Source of the DNA: [Clostridium] symbiosum
Lineage (GTDB): Bacteria; Bacillota; Clostridia; Lachnospirales; Lachnospiraceae
Direction: 5' to 3'
Length of the DNA: 64,000 nucleotides
Assembly (NCBI GenBank): GCA_021769625.1
Contig: JAETSN010000017.1
Coordinates: forward strand, 1 to 64,000
The position numbers and the translations under genes are program-made. A model generated the notes under the pieces. It had not been told where the DNA came from, searched no databases, and saw only the letters and a program-made list of their open reading frames with translations. Positions 23,537-32,623 of this stretch are shown piece after piece (position 1 is the first letter of the stretch; each line of letters starts with the position of its first letter).

Positions 23537-24472
23537 ATGAGTAAAAAAAGAGTTGTTGTTTCCCTTGGACACAAAGCGTTAGGTTATACCACGTTAGAAC
23601 AGCTTGACGCTGTAAAAGTAACAGCAAAGGCGCTGGCGGATCTGGTAGAAGCCGACTGCCAGCTTACGATCACCCACAGCAACGGCCCGCAGGTCAGCAT
23701 GATCCACAAGGCTATGACCGAGCTGCGCCGTGTGTATATCGATTATACCCCGGCGCCGATGAGTGTCTGCTCCGCCATGAGCCAGGGCTATGTCGGCTAC
23801 GATATCCAGAACGCCCTGCGCTCGGAACTCCTTGGCCGCGGGATCTCCAAACCCGTCAGCACGATCCTGACACAGGTTACGGTGGACCCTTACGACGAGG
23901 CATTTTACGCGCCGACCAAAAAGATCGGCCGCTATATGTCCCAGGATGATGCGGATATCGAGGTCAAAAAAGGAAACTATGTGGTAGTGGAGCCCGGCAA
24001 AGGCTATCTGCGTGTGGTCGCTGCCCCGAAGCCTATCGATATCGTGGAGATCGATGCGATCAGAACCCTTGCCGATGCCGATCAGATCGTGATCGCCTGC
24101 GGCGGCGGCGGTATCCCTGTCATCCAGCAGAACCACAATTTAAAAGGCGCTTCCGCTGTCATTGAAAAAGATGCGATCGCCGGAAAACTGGCTTCGGAAC
24201 TGAAGGCTGATATTCTGTTGATCCTGACCGGCGTGCCTTGCGTATACACTGATTTCCATACCAACAAACAGGCGCCTGTTTTCCGGATGAACACAGAACA
24301 GGCAAAAGCTTATATCATGGACGGCCAGTTCGAGGAGACTACCATGCTGCCGAAGATCGAAGCCGCTATTTCCTATCTGGAAAGCAATCCGGCGGGAAAA
24401 GTCATCATCACCTCCATGGATCAGGTGAAGGACGCTATCCGCGGCAAGGCAGGCACGGTGATCACAGCCTGA
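23537..24472 (+). CDS. Carbamate-kinase-like amino-acid kinase with altered loop
   Basis: 311 residues from the ATG after GAGAGG. The overall order matches carbamate kinase (ArcC): N-terminal phosphate loop, NGPQV, long middle insert, ACGGGGIPVI, VIEKDAIAGKLASELKADILLILTGV, and the closing MLPKIEAAISYLE. However the first loop reads SLGHKALG where the family has LGGNALG, HGNGPQVG reads HSNGPQVS. Loss of the GGN loop suggests changed catalysis or substrate. It lies divergent to the OFA carrier and is closed by a terminator (24572-24629). Confidence 0.85.
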   Translation: MSKKRVVVSLGHKALGYTTLEQLDAVKVTAKALADLVEADCQLTITHSNGPQVSMIHKAMTELRRVYIDYTPAPMSVCSAMSQGYVGYDIQNALRSELLGRGISKPVSTILTQVTVDPYDEAFYAPTKKIGRYMSQDDADIEVKKGNYVVVEPGKGYLRVVAAPKPIDIVEIDAIRTLADADQIVIACGGGGIPVIQQNHNLKGASAVIEKDAIAGKLASELKADILLILTGVPCVYTDFHTNKQAPVFRMNTEQAKAYIMDGQFEETTMLPKIEAAISYLESNPAGKVIITSMDQVKDAIRGKAGTVITA

Positions 24473-24571
24473 TCTATGCGCGGACAGCCTCTGAGCGCCT
24501 GCAAACAGTCATGAATTCTTTGCCCTCCGGTATGAAACATGCCAGAGCACGCGAACATTATCCTGCAGCAC

Positions 24572-24629
24572 AAAACCGGGTACAAAGCCGCATCGCATCA
24601 CACGCGATCCGCTTTATACCCGGTTTTTA
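24572..24629. terminator. Bidirectional terminator
   Basis: AAAACCGGGTA(C)AAAGC pairs with GCTTTATACCCGGTTTTT; an inner CGCATCGC/GCGATCCG stem extends it. It serves the convergent carbamate-kinase-like and lspA genes. Confidence 0.85.
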
Positions 24630-24649
24630 TATGTTTCTGTCCCTATAGT

Positions 24650-25117
24650 CTAAGGAGCTGTTCCCGGAACATCCTGCTCTCCCAGCACGATCAGCAACGC
24701 TCCTATGATAATACAAAAATCGGACACATTGAAGATCAGATTCCTGATCCTCTTCACCGGAACGTTCAGCCGGAAATAGTCCACCACATAACCTCTTTTT
24801 AACCTGTCATAGGTATTGCTGAACGCGCCGCCCAGAAGAAGGGACAGCCCGGACTTCATCACTCCCTTTCCCGCCAGCCCGAAACTGCACACGAACAGTA
24901 TCGCTGCCGCAGACGTGAGCGCCACGGATATCCATTTTATGATCTCCGGCCTCCTCTCCCCGGTATTCAATACCGCTCCCCGGTTATGGTGTTTTGTCAG
25001 TATGATCGTATCATGCAGTACTTTTTTACTGCTGTTTTCCGGAATCTCTTTCTCCACATGGCCTTTCCAGAACAGTTCTCCTGTAAAAATGACAAGTATT
25101 GTCAAAAGATATTGCAT
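24650..25117 (-). CDS. lspA: Signal peptidase II (lipoprotein), diverged
   Basis: 155 residues, four membrane segments. The catalytic aspartates are recognisable in GGAFSNTYDRLKRGYVVDYF and LIFNVSDFCI, corresponding to the family motifs ending in VVDF and FNxAD. It cleaves prolipoprotein signal peptides. The N-terminal half, with LFWKGHVE and HHNRGAVLN, is less conserved, so this may be a second, specialised copy. The start at 25117 gives the membrane-inserted N-terminus MQYLLTILVIF. Confidence 0.85.
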   Translation of the reverse strand: MQYLLTILVIFTGELFWKGHVEKEIPENSSKKVLHDTIILTKHHNRGAVLNTGERRPEIIKWISVALTSAAAILFVCSFGLAGKGVMKSGLSLLLGGAFSNTYDRLKRGYVVDYFRLNVPVKRIRNLIFNVSDFCIIIGALLIVLGEQDVPGTAP

Positions 25118-25267
25118 GTTTTCCACCTCTCTGCAGCACAGGCATCTGCCTGACAGTTTCAAAATAATTCATCCACCACCATTATAATGAAAAATCATCG
25201 ATATGGAAAGTGTTATTCTCGTCAGCCGTCATCTTTTTTGACTCTCGCAGGCATCCCGTTTTATTTC

Positions 25268-26416
25268 TCAATGCGGATTGTCACTGGCCCCATATCCGAA
25301 ATTTACCACCGCGCTTTCTCCATACTCTTCCATTGCCTTCCGGTAATCCGCTTCCGAGACAGTCTCAGTCTCCCCATCCTCCGTATACCGATAGGAGGCG
25401 TTCCCCTCCTTGTCAAAGGTTTCCTCATACTGTGAGACGATCCATTTTTTATTTTTGTGATCAAATTTATATATCTCAAGACTATGCTCCGACGCCGTAT
25501 AAATGCACTTCTTTCCGTAGCTGACAGGATAGGCGGTTCCCATGCTCTCTATCCTCCCCAGCTCATACAGCTCCCCGTCCGCGGGATAATACACTTCACA
25601 GTAAGCCGCCGCATTATGCCCTTCGCCGTCATCGTAGGTCATGTCCGTTGTAAAAAGAACATTATTCTCCTCTCCGATATCCTCCAAAGAAAACTGTTCT
25701 TCATCTCCCAGCCCGGCGATCACATTTCCGTACAAATTATTATCTTCTTCCTTTCCGGCTCCGGTAAGGTATAACAGCAGCGACACACCTGCCGACAGGA
25801 TCAGTACACTAAACCCGATCACATACTGCTTTTTCCTTTGTCTTTTCGTCTGTTTCTCCATCTCCGTTTGCATCTGTTTATCAGCCTGTTTCTCCTCCCC
25901 GGATCCTTTCTCCCTGCTTTTCACAAAATAGCACAGGCACAGTGCCGCCCCGACGATCCCCGCCAGAGCGGCAGGCACGAGCATTCCGTTATAGTCCACA
26001 TGCAGCGGCACATACTGCCCTGCCGCTATATACCTGTACAAGGTATAGCCCACACCGTTCATTGTAGTCTCCATCATCTTCTCAAAGGCCGCCATGATAA
26101 TACCGATCGCCAGAAACAACAGACTGCAGCAAAGCAGCAGATTCATCTTCCTGTTCCGGGCATTGATCCGCATCATATCCTCCAGCGTGATCTGCGTCTT
26201 GCTCTCCTCCGCATGTCCTTCCTCCTCCAGCAGCAATTCATCCAACGAGGTATGGAACAGAAGCGAAATCCTGACCACGCTCTCCACATCCGGCACGCTT
26301 GTCTCGTTCTCCCATTTCGAAAGGGTCTGCCGCGAAATATTCAGCTTCTCTGCCAGCTGTTCCTGTGTCATGCCGGACAGCTTTCTCAATTGATAGATCT
26401 TCTTTCCTACTTTCAT
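25268..26416 (-). CDS. XRE regulator with membrane and extracytoplasmic domain
   Basis: 382 residues. An N-terminal Cro/CI helix-turn-helix (KKIYQLRKLSGMTQEQLAEK, NISRQTLSKWENETSVPD) is followed by hydrophobic segments near residues 80-97, 130-150 and 180-200, with a Lys/Gln-rich loop (KQADKQMQTEMEKQTKRQ). The C-terminal ~170 residues lie outside the membrane, judging by the topology, and contain repeated Glu/Tyr-rich strands. It is therefore a one-component membrane sensor. AAGGAGAG precedes the ATG. Its target is unknown and no operon partner is adjacent. Confidence 0.85.
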   Translation of the reverse strand: MKVGKKIYQLRKLSGMTQEQLAEKLNISRQTLSKWENETSVPDVESVVRISLLFHTSLDELLLEEEGHAEESKTQITLEDMMRINARNRKMNLLLCCSLLFLAIGIIMAAFEKMMETTMNGVGYTLYRYIAAGQYVPLHVDYNGMLVPAALAGIVGAALCLCYFVKSREKGSGEEKQADKQMQTEMEKQTKRQRKKQYVIGFSVLILSAGVSLLLYLTGAGKEEDNNLYGNVIAGLGDEEQFSLEDIGEENNVLFTTDMTYDDGEGHNAAAYCEVYYPADGELYELGRIESMGTAYPVSYGKKCIYTASEHSLEIYKFDHKNKKWIVSQYEETFDKEGNASYRYTEDGETETVSEADYRKAMEEYGESAVVNFGYGASDNPH

Positions 26417-26596
26417 GTCTTTTCTCTCCTTATTAAAGTTCTGCGGATGATCACCGCCGCATTGAAACGGCTGCAAAGTAATCCATAATCCATATGGTTT
26501 TGATCATCCGTTTTTATATCCCCATTATGCCTTTGGGGCAGAAAGAAAGTAAAGCAACACAGGTTACCATTTGCGCTCTGAATGGTTACACATCAA

Positions 26597-26645
26597 AAAA
26601 ATAAAACCGTTCCGCGCCTTTATGTGCCGGAACAGTTTTATTTTA
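26597..26645. terminator. Bidirectional terminator by the alcohol dehydrogenase
   Basis: AAAATAAAAC(C)GTTCCG pairs with CGGAAC(A)GTTTTATTTT, seven bases after the dehydrogenase stop on the minus strand. Confidence 0.88.
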
Positions 26646-26651
26646 GAATCA

Positions 26652-27833
26652 CTATAACGCCATTTTGTAGATATTTACCATATCCTCTTTATACAGGACT
26701 TTCGCAGTGCCTTTACAGCCTCCCGACGCCTTCGCGCAGCGCTCTGCCATCTCATCGATCTGCTCGTCCGTCGGATGGATTCCCAGTTCGCTCATATTGA
26801 CCGGCATCCCGATCGCATGATAAAAATCTTCCATTCTCCGGATGCCTTCCAACGCGGCCTCCTCATCCGGAACATCCGCGTCAACCCCCATCACCTGTTT
26901 CGCAAATTTCACAAACCGGTCCAGATCTTCCTGATAGACATATCTCGCCCAGCTGGGCCATACCGCCGCAAGTCCTGCCCCGTGCGTCACATCAAACATC
27001 CCGCCCATTTCATGTTCCAGTCCGTGGGAAGCAAAGTCGCTGCCGTTTGCCCCGCACCCCGTCAGTCCGTTGTGCGACAGGGAACCTGCCCACATAACCT
27101 CCGCCCTCGCCTCATAATTATTCGGATCATCATGCAGGATCCGGGCATTCTTCATCACCGTTCTCAGCAGCGCTTCCGCAATGCCGTCCGTGATTTCCAT
27201 GTTGCCGCCCTGCGTAAAATAGCGCTCCATCGTATGCATCATGATATCCACGCATCCGCTCGCCGTCTGGTAATCGGGGAGTGAAAGCGTCCATTCCGGA
27301 TTCATGATCGCAAATTTCGGCCTGCACAGATCACTGTTATACCCGCGCTTTTCATGATTTTCCGTATTTGTGATGACCGAACTGTTGCTCATCTCACTTC
27401 CCGCCGCCGCTATCGTCAGCACCGCGGCAACCGGAAAACAGGCCTTCGCTTTTCTTGTATGTTCATATAGATCCCACACATCCTGATCCGGCTCGGCAAG
27501 TCCGTATGCAATGGCTTTCGCCGAATCGATCACGGAACCGCCGCCCACCGCCAATATAAAATCAACCTTCTCATTTTTGGACAGTTCAATTCCCTCATAC
27601 ACTTTGTCCAGATGCGGATTGGGCACGACTCCCCCCAATTCAACATAGCCAATATGTTCCTCATCGAGGGATGCCTTGATCTTATCCAGCAGCCCGCTCT
27701 TCACCACGGAACCGGAGCCATAGTGAAGAAGCACCTTGCTTCCATGATATTTCCCGATCATTTTTCCGGTTTCCTTTTCCGCCTCTTTTCCGAACCTAAT
27801 CTCCGTCGGCGTAAAAAAATCAAAGTTGAACAT
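26652..27833 (-). CDS. Iron-containing alcohol dehydrogenase (BDH/YqdH type)
   Basis: 393 residues. Reduces aldehydes or oxidises alcohols with NAD(P)H. GGGSVIDSAKAIAYG is the nucleotide loop, metal ligands lie in CVDIMMHTMERYF, ASHGLEHEMGGMFDVTHGAGLA. The start MFNFDFFTPTEIRFG is typical of NADPH-dependent butanol dehydrogenases. A GGAG site precedes the ATG. Monocistronic. Confidence 0.93.
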   Translation of the reverse strand: MFNFDFFTPTEIRFGKEAEKETGKMIGKYHGSKVLLHYGSGSVVKSGLLDKIKASLDEEHIGYVELGGVVPNPHLDKVYEGIELSKNEKVDFILAVGGGSVIDSAKAIAYGLAEPDQDVWDLYEHTRKAKACFPVAAVLTIAAAGSEMSNSSVITNTENHEKRGYNSDLCRPKFAIMNPEWTLSLPDYQTASGCVDIMMHTMERYFTQGGNMEITDGIAEALLRTVMKNARILHDDPNNYEARAEVMWAGSLSHNGLTGCGANGSDFASHGLEHEMGGMFDVTHGAGLAAVWPSWARYVYQEDLDRFVKFAKQVMGVDADVPDEEAALEGIRRMEDFYHAIGMPVNMSELGIHPTDEQIDEMAERCAKASGGCKGTAKVLYKEDMVNIYKMAL

Positions 27834-27862
27834 TTTTCTCCTCCAAAATTACACTTTTTCCC

Positions 27863-29461
27863 TCAGACGACCGCCTCCACGATCACCTTATCCCCGATTG
27901 TTATCTCCTTCACCCCAATCTCTTTCTTCTTATTAAAACTAAAGCTGAGCATATATCCTTTCTTCAGATGATAATAATCAAGATACTCTGAAAGCTGCCT
28001 CTCACCTCTCTCATTGTATTCGTTCCCACGCCAGATCTTCATCTCCACAACAAACTGCTCGCCAAGATAGTCCACGATCACATCTGTCCGTCCAGCATCC
28101 CTTGTCTGAGACTCCAGATAATAATTTCCGGTTCCGTTGATGATCGGCTTTAAATACAACAGGAAAAATTTCCGCCCGTAGCTTTCAACGAACTTTTCGT
28201 CATTCTCCCCATACACATCATGGAAATACTCCACAAACTTGCCAAGTACCCGCTCCATGTTGAGCCTGCCGTTCCCGATAAACTGATTTTTGTCCCGTTC
28301 TCCACAGCGGAAAGCATCACTTTTCAATGATTCCTCCGTAATAAGCATGTTCATCAGGCTCATTTCAAAAATGCGATTTGCTATTATCATCTGACCATTT
28401 TTATTTTTCACAAATCCAAACATCATCCCCAGATTAACTGATTTAACATATGGATTAAACGGTATTTTCTTCCCCTGATACAGAATCTCTTCTATCAGAT
28501 TTCTCAAATCCTTATAGGTATCAAGCTGCTTGATCAGGCTGTCAAAGAGCGGTAATCTCTCATTTAAAATAATTTTAACCGCCTCCACGATTCCCTCCCG
28601 TGACCATATACTCCTCTTATCCGCAAAGGTTTCGTATTCAGGCAGTTTTTCATCCAGTATCTTACAGATCGCCGATACCAGATACGGATACCCGGATGTA
28701 TACTGATATATTTCCTCCGCTGCCGCTTCCGCATCCATTCCGGTCTTGTTATCCGCTTCGTATTCCTCCAGCATATTTTGAATCTGTCCGGCAGAAAAAC
28801 TCATATCCACATCAAAATCAGCAGCAATATTCCATGGGCTGTTATACTGGTGCTCGCTGTCAGGGCGTATCTTCAGCTTCAGATTTTTGATATCGTATAC
28901 TCCTGCAAGGATAACCGAATGAAATGTCGCAATATTCTCTCTGTCCAGATAATAGCCCCGAAGCTGTGCGAGAAAATCGATAAACACTTGATTATTGCTC
29001 GCATTATCCACCTCATCGATCATCAGGACAACCGGTTTTTTTGCCGTTTCACAGATTCCACTCAGAGCAAAAAACAATCTGTTCAAAGAAGCCTTTTCTT
29101 CCTCTTTCAAAGAAAACAATGTCTGAAAAGCTTCCTCTGAAGTATCTTCCCTCAGCACTTTCTGTCCGGAATATATTTTTTCCATATACTCTACGAATGA
29201 GATCACAAATATTTGTTCATCCGCAAAACCGGCACTGCTGATCCGCTGGAAATCCATGAATATCACCGTGTATTCATCCGCCAGATATTCTGACAGCGCT
29301 TTCAGTGTCGTCGTTTTCCCATACTGCCTTCCCCTGTTGATCACAAAGTACTTCTCTCTGTCAACATACAGCCTTTTTATCTTACTCAGCCGTTCATCCA
29401 GCCGCACCATATAGTGCCGGTCCGGCCTGCATACACCCTCCGTATTAAAATACCGCATCAT
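27863..29461 (-). CDS. AAA-ATPase-like protein with C-terminal PD-(D/E)XK domain
   Basis: About 532 residues. An AAA-like domain has NRGRQYGKTTTL as Walker A near residue 45 and VVLMIDEVDNAS as Walker B near residue 145. The C-terminus has a nuclease-like core: TRDAGRTDVIVDYLGEQFVVEMKIWRG with the D...ExK pattern, and NERGERQLSEYLDYYHLKKGYML. This AAA-ATPase-like plus PDDEXK-type family is abundant in Clostridia and Bacteroidetes; function unknown. ATG 29461 (GGGG upstream) is chosen; an ATG at 29485 is possible and lies in a CATATGC/GCATATG palindrome (29483-29501). Confidence 0.85.
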   Translation of the reverse strand: MMRYFNTEGVCRPDRHYMVRLDERLSKIKRLYVDREKYFVINRGRQYGKTTTLKALSEYLADEYTVIFMDFQRISSAGFADEQIFVISFVEYMEKIYSGQKVLREDTSEEAFQTLFSLKEEEKASLNRLFFALSGICETAKKPVVLMIDEVDNASNNQVFIDFLAQLRGYYLDRENIATFHSVILAGVYDIKNLKLKIRPDSEHQYNSPWNIAADFDVDMSFSAGQIQNMLEEYEADNKTGMDAEAAAEEIYQYTSGYPYLVSAICKILDEKLPEYETFADKRSIWSREGIVEAVKIILNERLPLFDSLIKQLDTYKDLRNLIEEILYQGKKIPFNPYVKSVNLGMMFGFVKNKNGQMIIANRIFEMSLMNMLITEESLKSDAFRCGERDKNQFIGNGRLNMERVLGKFVEYFHDVYGENDEKFVESYGRKFFLLYLKPIINGTGNYYLESQTRDAGRTDVIVDYLGEQFVVEMKIWRGNEYNERGERQLSEYLDYYHLKKGYMLSFSFNKKKEIGVKEITIGDKVIVEAVV

Positions 29462-29482
29462 CTCGTTTTTGCCCCTTTCAAT

Positions 29483-29501
29483 CATATGCCTTTTGCATAT
29501 G
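29483..29501. promoter_or_regulatory. Short palindrome at the AAA/PDDEXK start
   Basis: CATATGC-CTTTT-GCATATG, perfect 7-bp arms, 22 bases upstream of the chosen ATG. It may be an operator or a leader hairpin; no promoter box could be assigned with confidence. Confidence 0.4.
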
Positions 29502-29602
29502 AAACTTTAGGTAACCCTGCAACTTTTATGAATATTATATCATGACGTATAAAAAATGTAAACAAAGGTGCTTTCCCAACCGTGCTGCCTTTTATCTGCA
29601 GG

Positions 29603-29947
29603 TTATTCCACCCAGAAAGAGAGCGTATAGTCCCTACTTTCTACACGCTCTGATGCCCTCATTTTCTGACTTATAGCAAGCGAAAAATAAATTTTCCGTT
29701 TGCTATAACTGCTACATGAAAAATACCATTTTGTCTTCGCTCCGAATCCAACACATTTAAGCCCCTTCTGCTTTGCCAGAAGCAGTGCCCGAAACACATG
29801 ATACGTTGTCGTCACGACGATGACCTTCGGCCGGTCTTTTTCCATGCATTCACGCGAAAACAACAGATTTTCCCCGGTCGATGCAGACCTTCCTTCCACA
29901 ATGATCTTTCCCGCATCCACGCCCTTTTGTTCCGCATACTCCGCCAT
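29603..29947 (-). pseudogene. C-terminal part of a YdcF/DUF218 family gene
   Basis: The frame encodes VDAGKIIVEGRSASTGENLLFSRE, VVTTTYHVFRALLLAKQKGL and VGFGAKTKWYF, all from the second half of YdcF (DUF218) proteins, which act in envelope maintenance. The N-terminal half is missing: upstream DNA has only an unrelated hydrophobic frame, and the last ~35 residues look scrambled. It is a truncated, probably dead gene. Confidence 0.75.
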
Positions 29948-30172
29948 AGCCTCCCCCTCCGCAATGTCCTCGGATCACGTATCATGATACACACAAAAAT
30001 GCAGATTGAAATACCCAAATGAAAAAGCGCGATTTGAAGCATGGCTGCGTCCCCCTTTTCTGCCATTCAAAATCGAGCAGGGAAGATGCCTCTTCCTCTG
30101 CTCGCCGCGCCGGGTGTGGGTTGTTGTTTATCGTTGTTATATTTGTGACAATAATTAACTGAAAACAGAAAT
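29948..30172. other. Intergenic DNA, possible repeat remnant
   Basis: A GC-rich block around 30060-30120 (CTGCTCGCCGCGCCGGGTG) gives Arg/Ala-rich shadow frames on the minus strand resembling translated intergenic repeats of related genomes. No gene, RNA or clear hairpin is supported. Confidence 0.3.
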
Positions 30173-30874
30173 CTAATGATTTGCCTTCGCAAATGGACAA
30201 CGCTTCCCAATGCATTGATTATTTTGTGCGAAATGTCTGCAGATAATTTCCGGTTTCTCCATCCTTACGTTAAAACTTTCTGCCGCAAAATTGATTGCTG
30301 ACAATATTGATAAATAAGAATCCCTTTTACAGCATTGCGGTCCGCCAATCTGTCCTATTTCGCCAAGCGACATTGCCGTCATCCGGTGTGAAAGGCCGAA
30401 TGGTTCTTCTGTCAGGGGAGTGGATTCAGAAATGATAGAAACAAACATTCCCGTACTGATACCTGCTCCACAGGCGCCCCAAAAACCTACAATTGCATCC
30501 ATGCCCGCAGTATGGCATTCATTGCAGACATAATGGCCATGAATGCACCTAGCCTTACTGAGTTCTTTCTTATGGCATACCGCACACTCCATAAGTTCAT
30601 CTTTCTCAAGATATTCAAGCGGTGCGCTGCAGATCAAACATTCTTCCTGCAGGCGTAATCCTTCCTGTCTGTTTCCTTTGTGAAACTGCTCCATCGCATC
30701 CAATTCTTTTTGATTGCCCTCAATGATCATCTGCATGTCCCCCCTTTGAGACCGTTAAACAGTTCTGTCTTCCTGTTCTATAGCTATGCATGATTATCGG
30801 TTTCCCAACACCACCTTGCAATCTTTTCAACCAAAGCGTCATCCATTTTGCCATAAGGTATTCGGATCGTTCCC
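30168..30874. repeat. Segmental duplication, copy 1
   Basis: This stretch (DUF5714 gene plus the 3' end of the DUF1905/DUF1801 gene) is nearly identical to 32619-33540. Copy 1 lacks 213 bp inside the DUF5714 gene. At the deletion point both copies share AAACC, which occurs at both ends of the missing segment in copy 2. Confidence 0.9.
30173..30736 (-). pseudogene. DUF5714 gene with 71-codon in-frame deletion
   Basis: 187 residues. Identical in layout to the 258-residue copy at 32624-33400 except that residues between MDAIVG and FWGACGAG are gone, in frame. The lost part contains LPFCHMHGPEHHVMVGAALL, including histidines likely to bind metal. The remaining zinc-ribbon-like N-terminus (CLICSAPL, CAVCHKKE) and C-terminal CRHFAQNNQCIGKRCPF are intact. 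A ribosome site remains, so a shortened protein could still be made, but it is probably non-functional. Confidence 0.8.
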
Positions 30875-31380
30875 TTATCGGTTTTGTAACCCCGGAGTTC
30901 TTCCGCAAACTGTATTACTGCCTCAGGTCCCGGATAAAATCCGATATGCTCCTTTGACGCCGCGAAGTGCAGAATATTATGTTTTTTCCAATAGGTCGGC
31001 ATACTCCACGAGATACGTTCTTCCGCTTCCGGCAGTGCATCGCGGAGAACCTGACGGATATGCCGCAGATCCTCCTGCTTATCCACTTCCTGGTTCAGAA
31101 TATATTCATCAATCGTCTTTGGCTTTTCGCCACAGTAATGGCTCTGCCCTTTTTTCTTAAATTCCTTTCCGCATTTAGGACATTTCCACATGGATATTTC
31201 CCCGCTTTCCCTTTCCCGAATGACCACCTCGGCAATATCGCCAAAACTTTTACCGATCTGCCTGCGTATCTCTCTGGTAATACCGATAATGTAACCGGTG
31301 GTACCCATTTTTACGACCTGTCCCTGATACGGAGCGCCACCAAAAGCAACGTTTACCGACAGGCGGCCTTTGCCAGTACT
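30784..31380 (-). pseudogene. 5'-truncated DUF1905-DUF1801 fusion
   Basis: The frame starts at 31380 inside a DUF1905 domain (STGKGRLSVNVAFGGAPYQG) directly after the stop codon of the DUF7309 gene, in the same frame, so its first ~25 residues and start codon are lost. An internal ATG at 31308 gives 174 residues: the end of DUF1905 (YIIGITREIRRQIGKSFGD), a zinc-ribbon piece (WKCPKCGKEFKKKGQSHYC), then DUF1801 (IDEYILNQ, ISWSMPTYWKKHNILHFAASK, GFYPGPEAV). Function of these domains is not established. A second 3' fragment of this gene is at 33420-33540. Confidence 0.7.
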
Positions 31381-31383
31381 ATT

Positions 31384-32394
31384 TTAAAATCTTTGCATAC
31401 TGTATTTGAATTCTTCCAATCCCTTTAATCTTTTTACTCTGCGGAGTTTAGTGCCGCATACATTACATATCTGCTCAAGTCCGGTCTCAACAATTACATT
31501 TGACACTCTTATTTCCTTCGGTGCTCCAAATTGAAAAATAAAATTTATCAGAATCTCCGCCAGCATTACAACCGCATCATCCTCCGGTTCCAGCATTTCA
31601 AACTTAATAATGATCCCCGTATTTGCATCTCCTAATAATGACAATGCCGGATTTGCAGGACGTTCATACTTTTTATCCGTAACAGATGCTCCTAATGCAG
31701 ATACATCCGCCTCTAAAACAGCATTGCATTTCGGTACTTCGGCCAAATCCGAGAGCAACTCTTCATCTGTAATCATTAAACTTCCAAATTGAAAAGTGGT
31801 AAAAGGAAGCGGTTCTTCACCAAAGTTCCATGTTTTCTTATCTTTTCCAAAAGAAAGCAGAAACATGTTTCCCGATTCAAAATCAATCTGCGTGTCTGTT
31901 TCATCATAGCAGCGCAGAGCCAGTTCCAAATCCAGCAAATACTCACACATGCGCAATACTTCCTTCTCATCCATATTATATGGATAATATCCCGGCTCAA
32001 AAGACATAAAATACTGCCACTGATTTTTTCCGCGATATGTATATCCCAACTCCTTAATGATCTTTCTTTGTTTCTCTGATAACTCATCTCGATTTCCCCA
32101 ATAACAGGTAAGATTTCTCTGGTTAAGCATCACATATTCGGGAGCCAGATTCATACGCTCCTGCATAGCAAGCATAAGAAAACAATTTAATCCCTCGTAT
32201 CCTTCATAGACAGTTATCCCGTAGCAATCACCGCCTCGCCCCAGTATACTGAAGAAAATTGTTTCCTCTTCAGCACCATATCTGATGCCGATCAAATCCA
32301 TATCCCAAAACCTTTCCCATGGTTTCAGTTCCTTAATGCGTGTTCCCGCTTCATATAACGTTTTCCATTGTTCTAAAGATGCCTCTTTTCTCAT
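31384..32394 (-). CDS. DUF7309/DUF6930-like protein
   Basis: 336 residues, cytosolic. The N-terminus (LEQWKTLYEAGTRIKELKPWERFWDMDLIGI) matches the DUF7309 pattern, followed by a Gly-rich SILGRGGDCYGITVYEGYEGL and a C-terminal half resembling DUF6930. The very end has a CxxC (EQICNVCGTKL) that may bind zinc. Function unknown. AT-rich codon use suggests transfer. It is monocistronic and abuts the truncated DUF1905 gene. Confidence 0.65.
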   Translation of the reverse strand: MRKEASLEQWKTLYEAGTRIKELKPWERFWDMDLIGIRYGAEEETIFFSILGRGGDCYGITVYEGYEGLNCFLMLAMQERMNLAPEYVMLNQRNLTCYWGNRDELSEKQRKIIKELGYTYRGKNQWQYFMSFEPGYYPYNMDEKEVLRMCEYLLDLELALRCYDETDTQIDFESGNMFLLSFGKDKKTWNFGEEPLPFTTFQFGSLMITDEELLSDLAEVPKCNAVLEADVSALGASVTDKKYERPANPALSLLGDANTGIIIKFEMLEPEDDAVVMLAEILINFIFQFGAPKEIRVSNVIVETGLEQICNVCGTKLRRVKRLKGLEEFKYSMQRF

Positions 32395-32596
32395 ATATCC
32401 CCCAATCTATATTCTTTATTATATCTTTTTAATTTTTTATTCTCTACAGAATTACTCATCCGGATATCCGTCAACTTTTCCCTGAGGGTATAAATCCACA
32501 GCCGCATCAACTTAACAGTCTGAGAACATCCAAAAGCTTTCATTTATATTATATCCAACATACCCTATTTCTTCAATCATAGCCTAAAACAAAACA

Positions 32597-32618
32597 GTCA
32601 ATAACCCCGCCGCAAGCA
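32597..32618. repeat. Stub of the palindromic repeat at a duplication edge
   Basis: AGTCAATAACCCCGCCGCAAGC matches the left end of the repeat at 17593. It stops exactly where duplication copy 2 begins (32619), so the repeat was cut by, or took part in, the rearrangement. Confidence 0.7.
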
Positions 32619-32623
32619 AAAAT

